This document shows, piece by piece, positions 51,001 through 64,000 of a DNA stretch of 64,000 bases. This stretch comes from Lathyrus oleraceus. Its lineage: Eukaryota > Streptophyta > Magnoliopsida > Fabales > Fabaceae. The notes below the pieces were generated by a model. The model did no database searches and was not told the origin of the DNA. It was given only the letters and a program-made list of their open reading frames with translations. The stretch is taken from the NCBI RefSeq assembly GCF_024323335.1, contig NC_066583.1, forward strand, positions 274,234,916 to 274,298,915, read 5' to 3'. A program made the position numbers and the translations under genes. Numbering within the stretch: the first letter of the stretch is position 1; each line of letters begins with the position of its first letter.

Positions 51001-53871
51001 ACACACATCAACAACTTTACTCCTGAGTATCTGTAGGATGTCTATGATGACCAACATTAAGCAAATGGGTGAGAAACAACTTAAATATTAAAAGGTGTAA
51101 AAAAATGTGAAGGTAAAGTAATACAAAACATATCACACATCCAACACACAACCAAATCACCATAACTTCACACCCATTCACAAGTGTGTCGATAATGTCC
51201 CATTAATAAAAAATATCTAATCCACATGGACTGCTTCTAACAAGACAAAATATGTGTAATTTATAAAAACTATTAAATGGGGGGGGGGGGGGTTCGAGTT
51301 GCAACGCGGAAAGTATATAAGAGTTTTAAACAAAATTACGAAAGCGGTCAGGTTGTGTTTATAATCCCTTAATTCTCTATTATTGATGTTTGATGTCTTG
51401 TATGAATGATCTTATCACTATAAGCCCACAACGAATTAATGAAATCGTTATAACCGATCTTTCATGAAATAACTCACTAACCATTACTCGGAGATTTTTG
51501 TCCCTAGTCCTCCAGCGTAAGCAGGATTAGGTGATACACAAAACTTTAATTTCCTATGCCACTACTCAAGGTCTCTTGTTCATATTCAACCAACGTAAGT
51601 ACAATAATTGCCCCAGGTCCAACACATAGGCTAAGGGTCGGTATTCTTTATGTGCCCAAAATCAATTTAAAAAAGTATCTCACATAAAAAGGATTAAAAA
51701 TAATAAGCAATTGAATGACATTATAGATCAAAAGGTTCATACAAAGTCAAATCAACATATTACCCAACAATATTGAAAAAGGTTCATCACACACAACATA
51801 ACCTAGATGAGCTTAGCTACTCAAAATTCAGATTACAATACCATAATTAATATATGAAAATAGCATATGAATTCCCTTGAAGTAATGGCCACCAATGGCT
51901 TCAAATGCCAAAAAAGTATCGTTTGATGCTCTCCAAATCGTACTTTGCTCTTCAATTTTCGTAACCCTTATCAAAGTGCAAGAATTCCTCTTAAAAAGAG
52001 CTCAGAATGGATCCGATGGGTCATAAGAAGCCCCAAAAAAGGGATCATCATGCGCGTGATAACTTGCATCGCGTGATGTAACTTTTATTGCTCTATCGTG
52101 TGTGCGATGCTGCACGATGGTGCATGTGATTTTTCTCGAAGCTGCACTCTTTTTGCTCCCTTTTTCATCCAAATTTTCACTAAGTCCACAATCTTCACAC
52201 TTAACTATTTTTTTCTCATTCTTTGGTCTTTCTTCTTCATTTTGACTCATGTTTCACTTGTTTCGATCCGGTTCTTCGATTGAATTCAGGTAATGACGGA
52301 CTGTCATCACAACACCAAACTTGAATCATTGCTTCTTCTCAAGTAACTCGCATGCAACTACACATTTCAATAGAAAACAAGTCGCACAATAACAATTGAA
52401 CATCACCAAATTAAATATTTCTTTTACTTGACCATCGTTCTAGCTTCAAACTTCTATTTGGCAAATTCGAAAAATGTCCTCAATATTGACGAGTACTCAA
52501 CCTGTCTCTCAGCTCACTTTGACTCACTCAATGGATAGGGTTATCTTTCAATCAACATGCAAATTCAATTACGCTTAACTTGATCATGTTCTAATATATT
52601 TCATCACAGAAATCACAACACACGCATTAGAGGTCTTTTCAAGTTTTAACTTGGCTTACGTTTGGGTAGGATATTTTTGGGAAAGTAGGTTTAAACCTTT
52701 GGAGTTAGGTGCCTAGTTCTCCTTCTATCATCATACCTCTTTGTTCCTTTTTGACGGTACTAGAGATCTTTGATCATTCTTATACTTTTATTCTTTTTAT
52801 TTTCTCTTTTTTTAAGTACATTTTTTCACTTCTTTTTTTCCTCAGAATTTTGAAATTTTGAAAGTTTGGCCAATATTCTCTAGTACCCTAACCCCAAACT
52901 TAAAGCTTTTCTCAACTCCAAGAGCAACCTCAAACTTAATCTTTTTTATAGACTTTAGGAACTACACTTCTACCTAACTCTAAAGAGAGGGTGTAAAAAA
53001 AGATCTTTAAAGTCATATGACTTTGAATTTTAGGCTACGTCACCGAAAGAAAGACTAAAAGCTCAAACTTGTTAGCAATGGATATACCTATTACTATATG
53101 GCAATTTAAAAAGGGTCAAAGATATAAACAAAAAACTTCCTCAGTATGTGTCAGTCAAACCAGATGAACTTAATTATTAGTAGATCAAACTAGATAAAAT
53201 AATAATGCATGGATACACTCATAAAGAAAGAAAAGTGAATAATGGAATTTATTTGGCTCAAACCTTACTAGATGAGTTATTTGTAGGTTATGTACAAGTA
53301 CGTTGATTCTTTTCTCATCCTTAGCATTCAAGTTTCTAGTTTCTATTATGATGATCAAGTTTCTTTTGGATCCTTTGTTCAATGATAAAGTGCTAAACTT
53401 GCAAATCAGAAAAAAAAAAAAACTAGCTACAAACTTGTTTATTGAAGACAATGAACTTGATAATACAATGGGAGAGGAAGAGCACTTATGGTAGTTATTT
53501 CTCTTCTCTATGTTACATTTGAAAATAAAAATATAATCTTCTAAAAACTAAAAACAAACTACATGTCCTTTCACGTGTTATTGTTACAGAAAATGACATG
53601 TATAACGTTTATTGTGATGTTGAAGTCATTGTTCTGCCTCGTCCATTATGAGTGCATATAGTCTCTCCTCCTTTCCTTATCTTGATCTTGGTTGTTGAAG
53701 TAGTTAACCATGTCTTCAGCTGATACGAGTCGGGCTCTTAAGCTCTGAGTCGGCATATGGTTTTCTTACTGATTATAGAAGTCTTTGAACACATGAGAAA
53801 ATCTTGGAGGTTCAGCATAAAATGTGGGTGAAACTTCTGTTATCCACCTTGTAACCCCCACTGCGTGAGCT
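51001..53871 (-). other. Non-coding region, probably Athila 3' end and flank
   Basis: I see no conserved ORF. A 14-base G run is at 51279-51292. The part 52010-52140 has ATCATGCGCGTGATA-like words that also occur at 55090-55210, upstream of the Athila env-like ORF. In element sense 52880-52920 contains AAGTTTGGGGTTAGGG, a phrase common after the env-like ORF in legume Athila elements. I cannot locate the LTR ends. Confidence 0.45.
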
Positions 53872-54844
53872 TTCTATTCTTCTTTGAAATTATGACGATT
53901 GTTTTTCTTGCATTTGTTGTTATTTTTGTGCTTGTGGTTGGTAGAACCCTTCATCATTTCCAACTTGATTTTCTTGTTGATCATTTTGAGCAACTTCTCC
54001 TTGATGCATGTTTTGCAACCTCCTGATGAACGAAGCGTATAACGGTGCTTTCGGACTAATCTTCTCATCGTCGGGGTAAATGTGCACACCTTCTCTCCTG
54101 CACAATTCATTTATAACAGAAAAATATCGACAAGCCATTTGTGAAACGTTAGCCATATATTTGATATTATCAACAATTAACAACCCCAAATTAATAGGTT
54201 CCCCCCTCAAAAGAGCTAACAAACCTAAACACCTCTTCACAATCAATTGTGATTGATTAGATGCGACCTCTAAAGTTTGAAAAAAAATGAGGCCCAAGCC
54301 CTTGGAATTTGGGGGAAGTCGGCGGTTATGAGTCGTAGTGCTAAATCACACTTGATCACTCACGCCGCCTCTGGCCTACAAAAAGTATCTAACATTACCT
54401 GGCCCATTTCCTCGGGTATGACCTTGTGCTCTTGCTTATAATTCACGATAGCACACATAAGAGAAGATTTCAAATTAAAAAGAGAATTATAGTAGAATGA
54501 GAATAGTAAATATATTGACCTCGCACATAGGAGGTGTAGGAGTTTATGTCACTAAATATGGCATTTGCGTAAAACTCTAGGCCAATACTCTTATTTGTTT
54601 CATGAATTAGGTTATTGAAACTTATTAAATGCCTTTATTTCAAAACCTCTACTATTTCTGAAAAACCTTGCAAATCATTCAAATTGAATGCCCTTTCCCT
54701 CACAATATGGTAATCCACTAGCTTGAGAAATTTTTCAGCATGCGCCTCAGATAGAAATTTGAGGTTTGGGAAGGTCGGAGCGCTAGGAGTTAGGGCATCC
54801 CTTAATGATGAGACTTTTGACACACATCCCTTTTTAGATGCCAT
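53872..54844 (-). pseudogene. Athila env-like ORF, broken
   Basis: The ATG is at 54844-54842 (MASKKGCVSKVSSLRDAL). The first open piece (to 54635) has the LKFLSEAHAEKF...LVDYHIVRERAF block typical of the second ORF of Athila elements. After several shifts and stops (54300-54630) an open piece 54297-53920 contains the LIVKRCLGLLALLRGEPINLG block and a GVHIYPDDEKI...PLYASFIRRLQNM block, then a Gln/Asn-rich tail. This is the plant retrotransposon envelope-like/putative transposon protein family; its role is unproven. The sequence just before the ATG (TTTTTTTTTTGTAGGTATC) looks like a 3' splice site. Confidence 0.75.
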
Positions 54845-54975
54845 GATACCTACAAAAAAAAAACAATACCACACAAAGAAAAAGAATAAAATTGCGTAGA
54901 ACTTTAGCTCAGAGGAAAGGATAGAAAGTAGAGGATTAGAAGAATAATTATGAGAAAAAGTTATTTGAAAATCAC

Positions 54976-54983
54976 TATTTATA
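54976..54983 (-). promoter_or_regulatory. TATA-like box upstream of Athila env-like ORF
   Basis: In element sense CTATAAATAG lies 132 bases before the ATG at 54844. It is inside the element, between the pol remnant and the env-like ORF. Confidence 0.4.
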
Positions 54984-55349
54984 GGTCAGATAGCCATTGC
55001 TCATCGTGCACATTATACCTCCATCGCGTGTGCAATGGGAATGGTTACCTTCAACGTCTCTCTCCAACATTCATATCACGCACACCATATCCTAATCGTA
55101 TGCGTGATACCAGTGGAACTCATAATCTCCCCAACATGTTTATCATGCGCGTGATGCTTATATCATGTGCACAATGGAGTCTTATCACGTGCATGATAGC
55201 TTGCATGATTATAGCAGGGTCTGAAGCTTTTTCCTTTCTCTTTTATTTTTCTTTTTTCTTCATTTTCCCATTTTATCTTCCAACAACATAACACAAAAAT
55301 GGAAAATGTTAAAAAATTAAAATGCACTACGACATAAAAATAAATTCTT

Positions 55350-55400
55350 ACTGATGGGTTGTCTCCCATCAAGTGCTTCTTTTCCGTCATTATCTTGACG
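55350..55400 (-). other. Conserved post-pol motif of Athila
   Basis: In element sense AATGACGGAAAAGAAGCACT continues with TGATGGGAGACAACCCATC, which resembles the GCGCTTGTTGGGAGGCAACCC phrase that ends pol in legume Athila/Calypso elements. Its presence directly after the protease remnant marks a deletion of RT, RNase H and integrase. Confidence 0.65.
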
Positions 55401-55960
55401 GTCCATGCCTAACGCACATCAGGTGCAAGGGATATCCTCGCACCGATCACTTCACTTCTTCTTTTTCCTTTGTCTACTTTTCTACCTGTTTCCTCCATAT
55501 GGTAACAAATACCCGAGTTCTCCACATACGGTGTCCAGTCATACACTTTGAAAACCATTTTTTCTTTATTGAACTTCAAGATAAGTTCACTAGTTTCTAC
55601 ATCTATCTTTGCTTTCCCAGTTGCCAAGAATGGTCGTCTGAGAATAACAGATCCTCCTTAATCACCTTTTGTATCAAGCACTCCAAAATCTGCAGGAAAC
55701 ACTAATATGTCAACATGTACTAACATGTCTCGTAAGATACCAAGCAGTTGAGTAAAAAATGAGTTAGCTAGAGTGAGAGTCATGTTACTCGGTGTGACCT
55801 CACCCACTTTCAAATCTTTAACCTTTTTCAGTGGCATGACATTTATGCTAGATCCAAGATCACATAGAGCATGTGGAATCTTCACTCCACATATATTACA
55901 AGAAATAGTAAACTTACCTAGGTGTTTTAACTTTAGTGACAAGGATTTTGGTATTACCAT
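55401..55960 (-). pseudogene. Athila protease and start of pol, truncated
   Basis: The open piece 55960-55658 has IPHALCDLGSSINVMPL, the Athila-type aspartic protease site (D-L-G-S). A second piece (55627-55409), after a stop near 55657, continues with ATGKAKIDVETSELILKFN, the conserved region between protease and RT. The frame ends at the post-pol motif, so about 3 kb encoding RT, RNase H and integrase are gone. Confidence 0.85.
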
Positions 55961-55966
55961 ATCATT

Positions 55967-57139
55967 CTATTTAGTCATGTTTACATGTTCCTTAACCACT
56001 TTATCTTTCGCCCCCTTTAGTAATGCCTTCATAAATTTAAAAAACTTAGGCATTAGTTCTAAAATTTCATGAAACAAAATACTTACTTGGAGACTAGCTA
56101 GCATTTCCTTGAACTTTATAAACATCCCTTCGTCATCGTCTTGGACCAGTTTCTTTTTTATTACCGAGTACGGTGGTTTTATGTAAACCGGTAAATGAGG
56201 GTTTGGTTCATTCAGGATATGCTTCTTTGTTCTTATCCAATGAGAGTTTTTATCAATGAGTTGATCAATGGTGACTCCTCTTTCCTCTTGGTCACCTTGA
56301 TTTTTACTCTCCTTTTTTTGAATTCCACCTTCTTCAACTATCTTATCTTCACCCTTTTCAATAATCACCCCAAAACCTTTGTCCACAGCCTTGTATGATT
56401 CATTCTTAGGATTATCTACAGTGTTACCTGTGAATCCTCCACTCGATCTTGGAAAAGAAGTTATTCGTCTGGAATACTGACCAATTTGTGTCTCCAGATT
56501 CTTGATTGATGTATCATGGTTTCTACTCATTATTTCATGATTCTTATTCTCCTGATCAAGACTACTTTGAGTGGCTTTAATGAAATTCTACAAGGTCTCT
56601 TCCAACTATGAAGGTTTCTTTTGAAATGGAGCTTGTTGGCCTTATTGCATACCTTGGTTGACATTTGATTTTGATTATTGCTCTAATAGAAATTTGGGTG
56701 ATCCTTCTAACCCAAATTGTATATGTTGGAATACGGGTTAATATTTTTGAAATTAGCAAGTTAGACTTCTTCACTTGACCCTTCCAATGACCACCTTCCA
56801 TTCACATGTTCTCCTCCATCAAAGTCACACCTAAGTACTTGTACCTGGATCATATTAGCTTTACCTAAGCTGCTTTCAGCTAGCTTTTTATTTAACAATT
56901 CAATTTGAGCTAAAAGAGCAGTATGAGTATCAACAACTAACACACCTTTAGGCATGCCCACAATTTCGATTTTCACTAACCTTTCTCTTTTTGAATGGTA
57001 CTCATTCATACACATTTTCTCAATAGGGTTTTTAACTTGTGGTTCGATCATTGATTGTATGGGTACCTCCCGCGGAAGCACCCAACAACATGCGTGTCTG
57101 ACTCTTGAGGCCTTTGATGAAATTTTGCATCTGCGTAAC
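55967..57139 (-). pseudogene. Athila-type gag, interrupted
   Basis: From the LTR C boundary downward it reads MQNFIKGLKSQTRMLLGASA, VKNPIEKMCMNEYHSKRERL, GMPKGVLVVDTHTALLAQIE and RCDFDGGEHVNGRW (a knuckle-like motif with Cys lost at two places). After shifts near 56580-56800 an open piece (56530-55967) gives the gag C terminus with LETQIGQYSRRI and FIKFKEMLASLQVSI...MPKFFKFMKALL, which precedes protease in Athila. Its N-terminal part is missing because Ogre-type LTR C was inserted here. Confidence 0.85.
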
Positions 57140-60100
57140 TGTAGCGGTAAATTCATGACCGTCAAGCTATGGATAAGCTAGACGTCAATTAAACCAGAGT
57201 CGCCGCCGCACTTTTATTGTTTCCAAGGGAAAAGGGAAAAGTACGAACAAAACCCGAAAGATAAGAAGTTTTCAAATCAAAACTAATAAAATGCCAGAGA
57301 TTACAGGTAAGGGGGTTGGTTACACAGAGGGAAGGTGTTAGCACCCAAAGTGTCCTAAGTACTCCTAGGGAGCCCTTTTTATGTGCATATGTGTTTTTGT
57401 ACAAAAATGATGTTTGCAAATAAATAGAGTGGGGGGATGAGAAAAGAATTCATTAATTATATTTTTGTGTTTGACAAGACCTTCAGACTTGTGCCTACGT
57501 ACCAACATAAAATAAGGGATCAAAACCTCGTAGTTCGTGGTATCAATTTCAAAGCGAGTGCATTGCTTTTAACAAAACTTTAAGTTTAACAAAGGCACAA
57601 GAGGCCTAAAATGGTTTGAAGGAGTGTTAGTTCTTTTTGTCTTTTGAAAATCTTAAGTCAAGTATACTTAAGTTTATTATTACGAGTTTATTTGAGAAAA
57701 GAAGTTTGAAAATGCAATGGCATGAGGCCAAAGTTTCTAATTTGCAATATTGTCTAAGTTTAGAAAACAAGCACAAGCAAAGAAGGTTTTAAAAAGGGGG
57801 AGAGATTTTGAAATTAAAGAAGTGGGGAGGGGATGAAGAGACTAATCCTAAGCATAAATTTAAAAGTGAGAGTTGAACAGATCTGACCAATGGGCTGCAA
57901 CCCAATAGACAAGAATGTTATATAGAAACCCAAATTTCCCTTGGACCTTAGAATCAAGCAACAATCAATATACAAATAGCAAGTTGAAGAGCAAGGCATC
58001 AAATAAAGATGGCCACATCCAAGCTTAGCAACTCCATGATCTTCTTCAAGATTTCCCATGTATCAGATGACTTCAAAGATGGCATTAGTCACAGGTTTAA
58101 CATAACAGCTTCACAATGGTCATGTTGCAGATGAACTCAAATGGATCTTCAATATTGTATCATATGAATGTTCACTTCACAAGCACTTGGTTTTATGAAA
58201 GTTGGCATCGGGCAAGTCCTTTGCATAGGGAGTGTTGCCTAAATTCTAAGTCCAATTGTATCAGATCAAACCAACAGTCCATACAAAATGTTTTTAAAGG
58301 TTTTTTGGTTCTTATTATGTACATTAAGGTCAAAAGACCACACAAACACACAAGTATATACAAACACAAAATATCACAAAATATGGTCCAAGTGGACAAA
58401 AGGAAAATGACATTAAAGTAAACAGCTTGAATGGTATGTGTAATGACAAATGGATAAAGCTTATAATTAAAGTGCATTAAAATAAATGACTTGAAATTAA
58501 ATTTTAGTTGTTAGTTGATTAGAAGTTAGTATTGTTTTTGCTTTTTTTGTTTAAGTCATTATTTGGAGAACACTCAACTCACTTATCACAAGCATGGATC
58601 CTTGAACCAAGACATCTTCCAAAGAAAGGAAAAAAGGTCAAGTTTCCACACAATACCATGAAAGAGGGGAGACTTACAATCTCACTAACTAGAATGTTAT
58701 GGCTTTTGTGTCACAAATTTAGCGCTATGGTAAGCAATCGTAATTGGACTTATGTAAAAGTCACAACTATTTGAGGTTGGGAAATAGAATTTCGATGCTA
58801 ATACATGTTAGAGACATGGTATAATAAATTATGCTCATGAAACATGTCACACCCATAAAGAGTATGCAAAATGGGGGACCTAATCTCATCCATACTTATG
58901 TTAATTTTGCAATCAACTAGCCTTAGGATATAGAGATATCATAGGTCTATGACATGAATGGATAAAGAAGTGGAATGATATGAAGAGGGAGAGGGAATGG
59001 ATTCAACACAAATTGGTCAAAGGAGGACTTTTACCAAATTAAAATCATTCATTCATTTTGTGAGATGGAATGTACATTCCATCAATCCCCTAAATCCAAT
59101 GATCTTAACCTAGCAAAGTCAAATCAACCTTGACCAAGGCCTAACAACACAAGTCAAACTCACGAAGTCAATTAAAATGGCTTTACACAATTTATTTGGC
59201 ATTTAAACAATTAAAAATAATAAAAATATACATTAAATTTAATTATGGTTGGTCAAATTCCTAAAACCTCATCAAAATACCAAAGAAATGGCCATGAGAT
59301 TTATCATTGATCAAACAAGGCCAAAGGACCTTGGAGAAATTTTTTCATAATTTTTGGAAACTTAAAAGTATTTTTAAACAATTAAAAATATTCACAAAAT
59401 CAATTAAATCATGAAAAATATTAATAATGATCCAAAAAATAATTTTAATTCAGAAAATGAAAGAGTATTTTATTTAAATTTTTTTGGTGAAACTCTCATA
59501 GTTTTTGGATCAATATTAAATATAATATGAATTAATGAAAATGAAACAAATAAAATGAAAATCAATTAATCTGAAAAAACGTGGACCACTTGATCTCCCT
59601 CATTAATTGAGGTGGCAAATCAAGTGGACCAAAACACGCGTTCCAGTGTGCACTCAAGTCAGCGTGCCACACAGTTGGTATTCAAAAGGAACACTCATGA
59701 ATAAAACAAAATAACTTGGTCCTGTGGCTCAGAACCTATCCAGCTAATCGCCGGAGCCAACCACTGGTCGTCTTCTCAGACGACCTTGGCCGGACTGGTT
59801 CTCTCATCACCATCACAAAAATTAAAAAGAAGGACATGATCTTAAAGTAAAAATGGAACTTATCACGAATCTGGCCTCAATTCTTCCTAACTTCGGGTGT
59901 ATTGAGAGATACATGGAGTTGAAATTTGAGGTACATGAACTGAGTTGCTTCGATTTGGCCTTAAAGAAACTCAATTTTCTTGCCTACATTGGTAGGACTC
60001 CAGACAACCAAGGACCCAAGAGAATTGATGAGAATTGAGAGAGAATCGAAGAGAAGAAAAAATCTGGAAAATACCTTCAATGTTGTGCAGAACTCAATCT

Positions 60101-61838
60101 CTCTTACTTCAATTCTTGCTTGATCTTACTCAGAAAGCTTACAAGAGTGGCTTAGGATTGAAACAAAGCTTTGGATCCCTGAAGTTTTGAATCTCCAAAC
60201 AGTGAGATTCAAACTCAAGTTTCAAATGAAAATTCTCAAGTTCTCCTTTCAATGGTGAAGGTTTGAAGTATGGAGGCAAAGTTGGCGCGCAAGGGTCCTC
60301 ATTTCTGATGCTAGAGGCTCTTATTTGTAGCAAATTCAAGTGTTATTTGCACCTTCCAAGTTGTTTCCAAATTTGGCAATTGAGTGATACATGCTTGCAT
60401 GGGCATGGAAAAGCCCATGAAACTACTCAATTAAGTCCATAATCACATGTAATTGAGTCTAAAAGTGAATTGGGATGCAAGGCAAAAGTGTGCAGTTGTT
60501 TGAAGTTGATTCTTGCCAAATGATGATACCATGTTCAAGCCATGCGCAGACCACTAAAACCTTGTCCAAAATGGATGAAATTGGACTCTTTGGAAAGGTT
60601 AGATAAATAGGAACAACTCTTATGTTGAACACGTTTCCATTTGAAGCTTGTATCATGATGAATTTTGAGGTGGAAGTTTGGAAATTCCAACATGTCAAAA
60701 AAAATTCTAAGTGTCAAGCCATATGTTCAATTATTCTACCTTGGCTAACTTTTTATGTGAGCTTCAAATGAGAAAAGTGTCTTCATCAAAGTTATATCTA
60801 TTTCATAATCCTTCAAAATAGTCACAAATATGACCTCATTTGGATTTGGGATGAATGAGTTATGCATTTTTGAAGTTGAGGAAAATCACGTGTTCAAGGG
60901 TCTTGGTCCAAAATGACCTTTAATGTATCCTCATATCACATGCTCATAAAAGTTGATTTAGATTTTCCTCCAAACATAAAAGTTGAAGTAGGCACCTTGA
61001 ATTTTCTTGTGAAACTTGGAAATATTTCATCTCACAAAAATTGAGCATGTTATGGCCTTGGGAAGTTGACCTCCAAATTAGGGTTTAGACAAAATGATCT
61101 ATAATCTTTCAACATAAGAAATGACTTTCCAAGAAAAAATTGATATAGACCTCAACATGAAAGTTGTTTGGAATGTCATTTAAAGTAATTTTACTCTTGG
61201 AATCATTTTTCATAGGATGAAAAGTGTAGGAGATGGAGTCTAGGGGATCCCAACTTTGATCAGATGAATTCCTCTGGTCAACCACCTTGCTAAATTGCAA
61301 TTCTCTTGACTTTTTGGACTCATGGGAGATCATATATGCATAATATTACGAAATTTGAAGTGTCCCTTGAAATGTTTGATCAATATTTGAAGAAGCTTGT
61401 TGAATAAGTTACACAAGATACCCAGATGAACTAGGGTTTCCAAGGCAAACCAATTCCAAACTCTTGAAGAATTCTTGATAAAAATAACATACAAATATCA
61501 TGAGGACTCATATATGATGTCTAGAGCCATTGTGGATCATTTCTTGGTTGAGCTCCTAGAAAATAGGGTCTTAAACCCTAGAGGTGTGCTTGATAGATCA
61601 AAGGTGATCAAGTGCCCTGCCTACAAAAAAGTTAGACAAATGCAAAGACATATTTTTGGTATTTTGGTTAGTAAATGATAAAATACAAAGTATGATACAA
61701 TCACATAGTGCTTGGTGATCTCTCCTAATACAAACCCAATGAATAAGGGGGGAAGGAGGATGCCAAGGTATGATCCCAATGCTAATGCATATGATGAGAT
61801 AGCATGAGGGATCTTAGGGTCAAAATTGGGGTCTTACA
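57140..61838 (-). mobile_element. Ogre-type 3' LTR, copy C (4699 bp, complete)
   Basis: In element sense it starts TGTAAGACC at 61838, directly after the polypurine tract, and ends CCGCTACA at 57140. Its U5 end has GGTGCTAACACCTTCCC and GCGGCGACTCTGG, related to the U5 of the 6 kb Ogre LTR. The flank after the LTR is Athila gag; the TSD, if kept, would be GTAAC (57135-57139), but the other end is outside the window. Of the three copies this is the most complete. Confidence 0.92.
59586..59627 (-). other. Covarying hairpin in LTR copy C
   Basis: Arms CCACTTGAT (59586-59594) and ATCAAGTGG (59619-59627) are perfect over 9 bp, then one C-A mismatch and one more pair, with the same inner CCTCA/TGAGG stem. 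Two stem positions differ from copy A and both partners have changed. Confidence 0.85.
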
Positions 61839-61851
61839 GCTGCCCCTATTT
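61839..61851 (-). other. Polypurine tract of right-edge Ogre-type element
   Basis: In element sense AAATAGGGGCAGC directly precedes LTR C. Confidence 0.9.
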
Positions 61852-62339
61852 AAGGACATTCTAACTGAGGAGGTGAAGGTTAAAATCTTCGTATCGACTT
61901 AGTAGAATGGGCTTAAGTAACAACATATAAAAACAAATTTTGGCCCCTAAGAGACCTCATGATGCATATGATATGAAATGCTAAAATAAACTCAGTGGGG
62001 AAAATTTTGCCACATGAGAAAAGAATCGGGAGTGACTGAAAGTCCGCAAAAGCATAATGCATTCCTCATGGAAAACTCATTAGGGAGATAAAGACTCTGG
62101 GGGGACAAAAGGTTGTGTGTAGGCCAGACTACGACTTAAAACTGTTGGGCGGACATGAGATATTCCACAAAAATGGAAAGACTCAACCGGGGAGAAAAGG
62201 ACATTTGCAGGGGAAACGAATAAATTAGAACAAATCTAAAATACTCGAACCATGTAGGAAAAGAGATTCCTCTTAGGAAATGCACGCTCAATTCAACTGG
62301 GGACGAAAAGATCTTCAAACAGAGGAGGAGCAGAAAAAA

Positions 62340-63200
62340 GTGTTATCCACTACCAGTTACTGGGTAAAGAGATAATAGAAATCTGATAGGGAGGACATCC
62401 GTTACCGGTTAAGGTAAAAAATTAAGGATGACTCACTAAGGGCCGCCAGGAGGTGTATTCATTATCGGCTTGTGGGTAAGAATAGCCTTGCTGGGGAAAA
62501 GCTGAAAATAGGATTTACAACTACCGGTTACTAGGCAGAAGACCAAAAAGGAGAGAATATCTGTCACTGGTTAAAGTGAACATATCAAGGATAGACTCAA
62601 AGGAAAGAAAATTTGTCACCGGTTAAGATGAACATATCAAGGATAGACTTGCTTGGGGATGTTAAGGAGGATACCCGTCATCGGTTAGGATGAACATATC
62701 AAGGATAAACCACCTGAACAAAAAGGGTAGGAATTACATCTATCAAATGCTGGATAGAATACCATCAAAGAGAATATCCGTCACCGGTTAGGATGAACAT
62801 ATCAAGTATAGACTCTGAGGGGGAGAATAGGGATTACATCTATCAGTTACTGGATAGAAGACCACGAAGAGGATATCCGTCACCGGTTAAAGTGAACATA
62901 TCAAGGATAAACTCTACAAGGGGAGAAAGAGCAGGATTTATAACTATCGGTTAATGGGCAGAAGACCGCAAGGAGAAGGAAGCCCATCATCGGTTAGGAT
63001 GAACATATCAAGGATTAATTCTCTGGGAAACAAATAGGGATTACAACTACCTTTTTACTGGGTAGAATACTAAAGATGAGAATATCCGTCATCGGTTAGG
63101 ATGAACATATCAAGGATAAACTCTGCAAGGGAAGAAAATATCTGTCACCGGTTAGGATGAACATATCAAGGGTATACTTCCTGGGGAGACGTGAAAACGA
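62340..63200 (-). repeat. Degenerate ~100-bp tandem repeats in Ogre-type 3' UTR
   Basis: The plus-strand core GAACATATCAAGGATA recurs eight times (near 62577, 62630, 62690, 62797, 62895, 62999, 63099 and 63156), spaced 53-107 bp. It is the reverse complement of the core at 3420-4110. Confidence 0.85.
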
Positions 63201-63628
63201 ATCCGCTGGGGAGAAAAGAGGGGGATACTTTTGCCTGGTATTGGGCAAGAAGTAACAAACTGCAAACTAAGAAGAATACTACCAGTTACTGGGTAATAGA
63301 ATCTTAGGGCACCAGAAATATCTATCTAGGTAAGATCTAGAAAGAAATGGTCAATCAAGACTCAATCCAATGAGGATATAACTCAAGGGGAGTAGTTCCA
63401 TCCAGATAATCAATTGGGGAGGAAAATGAAATAATAATAATCCACGAGAAAATAACTCGGTGGGTAAAGGAGAAAGATTAAAGTATTTCTGCTTAAGGGG
63501 CTGACACTCTACAATTGAAGGAGGACAGACACATCAAACATGCATGGGGATAAAGTACCACCATAACAGAGAATAAGAATTACAAGAATCTCAAAGTGTA
63601 ATGATGCGATAATGAAATTATATGAGTG

Positions 63629-63794
<166 letters not shown>

Positions 63795-64000
63795 TGATGA
63801 TTATGCTGACAACAATCGCAAAGGATACAAAAATGTCACAAATTTGAATCATCGATACAATTCTCAGCCCATCCACCAAAGAGGGACACAACTACTGGAG
63901 AAAAGAGAGATCAACATCCCAAAGGCTCGACCCTAGCTGGGGAAGAAGATAGGAGATCTGCTGAGGAAACTGCTACCAACTCGGCGAGGAATTTTAGGTC

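Noticed and set aside
51279..51292. Run of 14 G as a G-quadruplex or functional element
   Set aside because: It is a single homopolymer in decayed repeat DNA and could be a sequencing or slippage product; no flanking G runs support a structured site.

Overview
This 64 kb window is plant nuclear DNA built almost entirely from LTR retrotransposons, many inserted into one another. I found no host protein gene, rRNA gene or intact tRNA gene. The elements (very long Ogre/Tat LTRs, a SIRE/Maximus copia element with an envelope-like ORF, Athila and Tekay-type gypsy remnants, AT-rich spacers with long TA microsatellites) fit a large legume genome, most likely tribe Fabeae (pea, vetch, faba bean). That assignment is inference from element type, not from a marker gene.

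Layout. 1-1489: minus-strand Ogre-type LTR (copy A, truncated by the window edge and internally deleted), inserted into a plus-strand Ogre-type integrase end (1490-1966) with its 3' repeat-rich UTR (to about 4284). About 4285-7595: a chromovirus-like LTR fragment, a degenerate tandem duplication of about 970 bp, and unassigned AT-rich DNA. 7596-14554: a plus-strand Ty1/copia element with 0.52 kb LTRs, bounded on both sides by direct copies of one roughly 230-380 bp segment that abut the LTR ends. 15130-34512: a complete 19.4 kb Ogre/Tat-like element with 6.06 kb LTRs, TSD GTTCT and nearly identical LTRs, but without ORF1, protease, RT, RNase H and the integrase core, so it is a young non-autonomous element.

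34570-49700: a broken minus-strand copia pol gene split by an Ogre-type solo LTR (copy B, 35652-49479, TSD CATAG). That LTR is itself split by a 9.4 kb minus-strand SIRE/Maximus element (35809-45231). 49700-57139: minus-strand remnants of a Tekay-type chromovirus (gag and protease) and an Athila-type element (gag, protease, env-like ORF, with RT/RH/IN deleted). 57140-64000: the 3' LTR (copy C) and 3' UTR of another minus-strand Ogre-type element that continues past the right edge.

The order of events can be read from the nesting: old copia, then the LTR B element and its collapse to a solo LTR, then SIRE (about 3.5% LTR divergence by eye). The 19.4 kb Ogre is the youngest (about 0.25%). The most notable signals are the giant TSD-like duplication around the copia element, a hairpin in the 4.7 kb LTR family whose stem co-varies in copies A, B and C, a chain of hairpins in the 6 kb LTR, a 14-bp palindrome in the Ogre leader, and the recent movement of an element with almost no pol.
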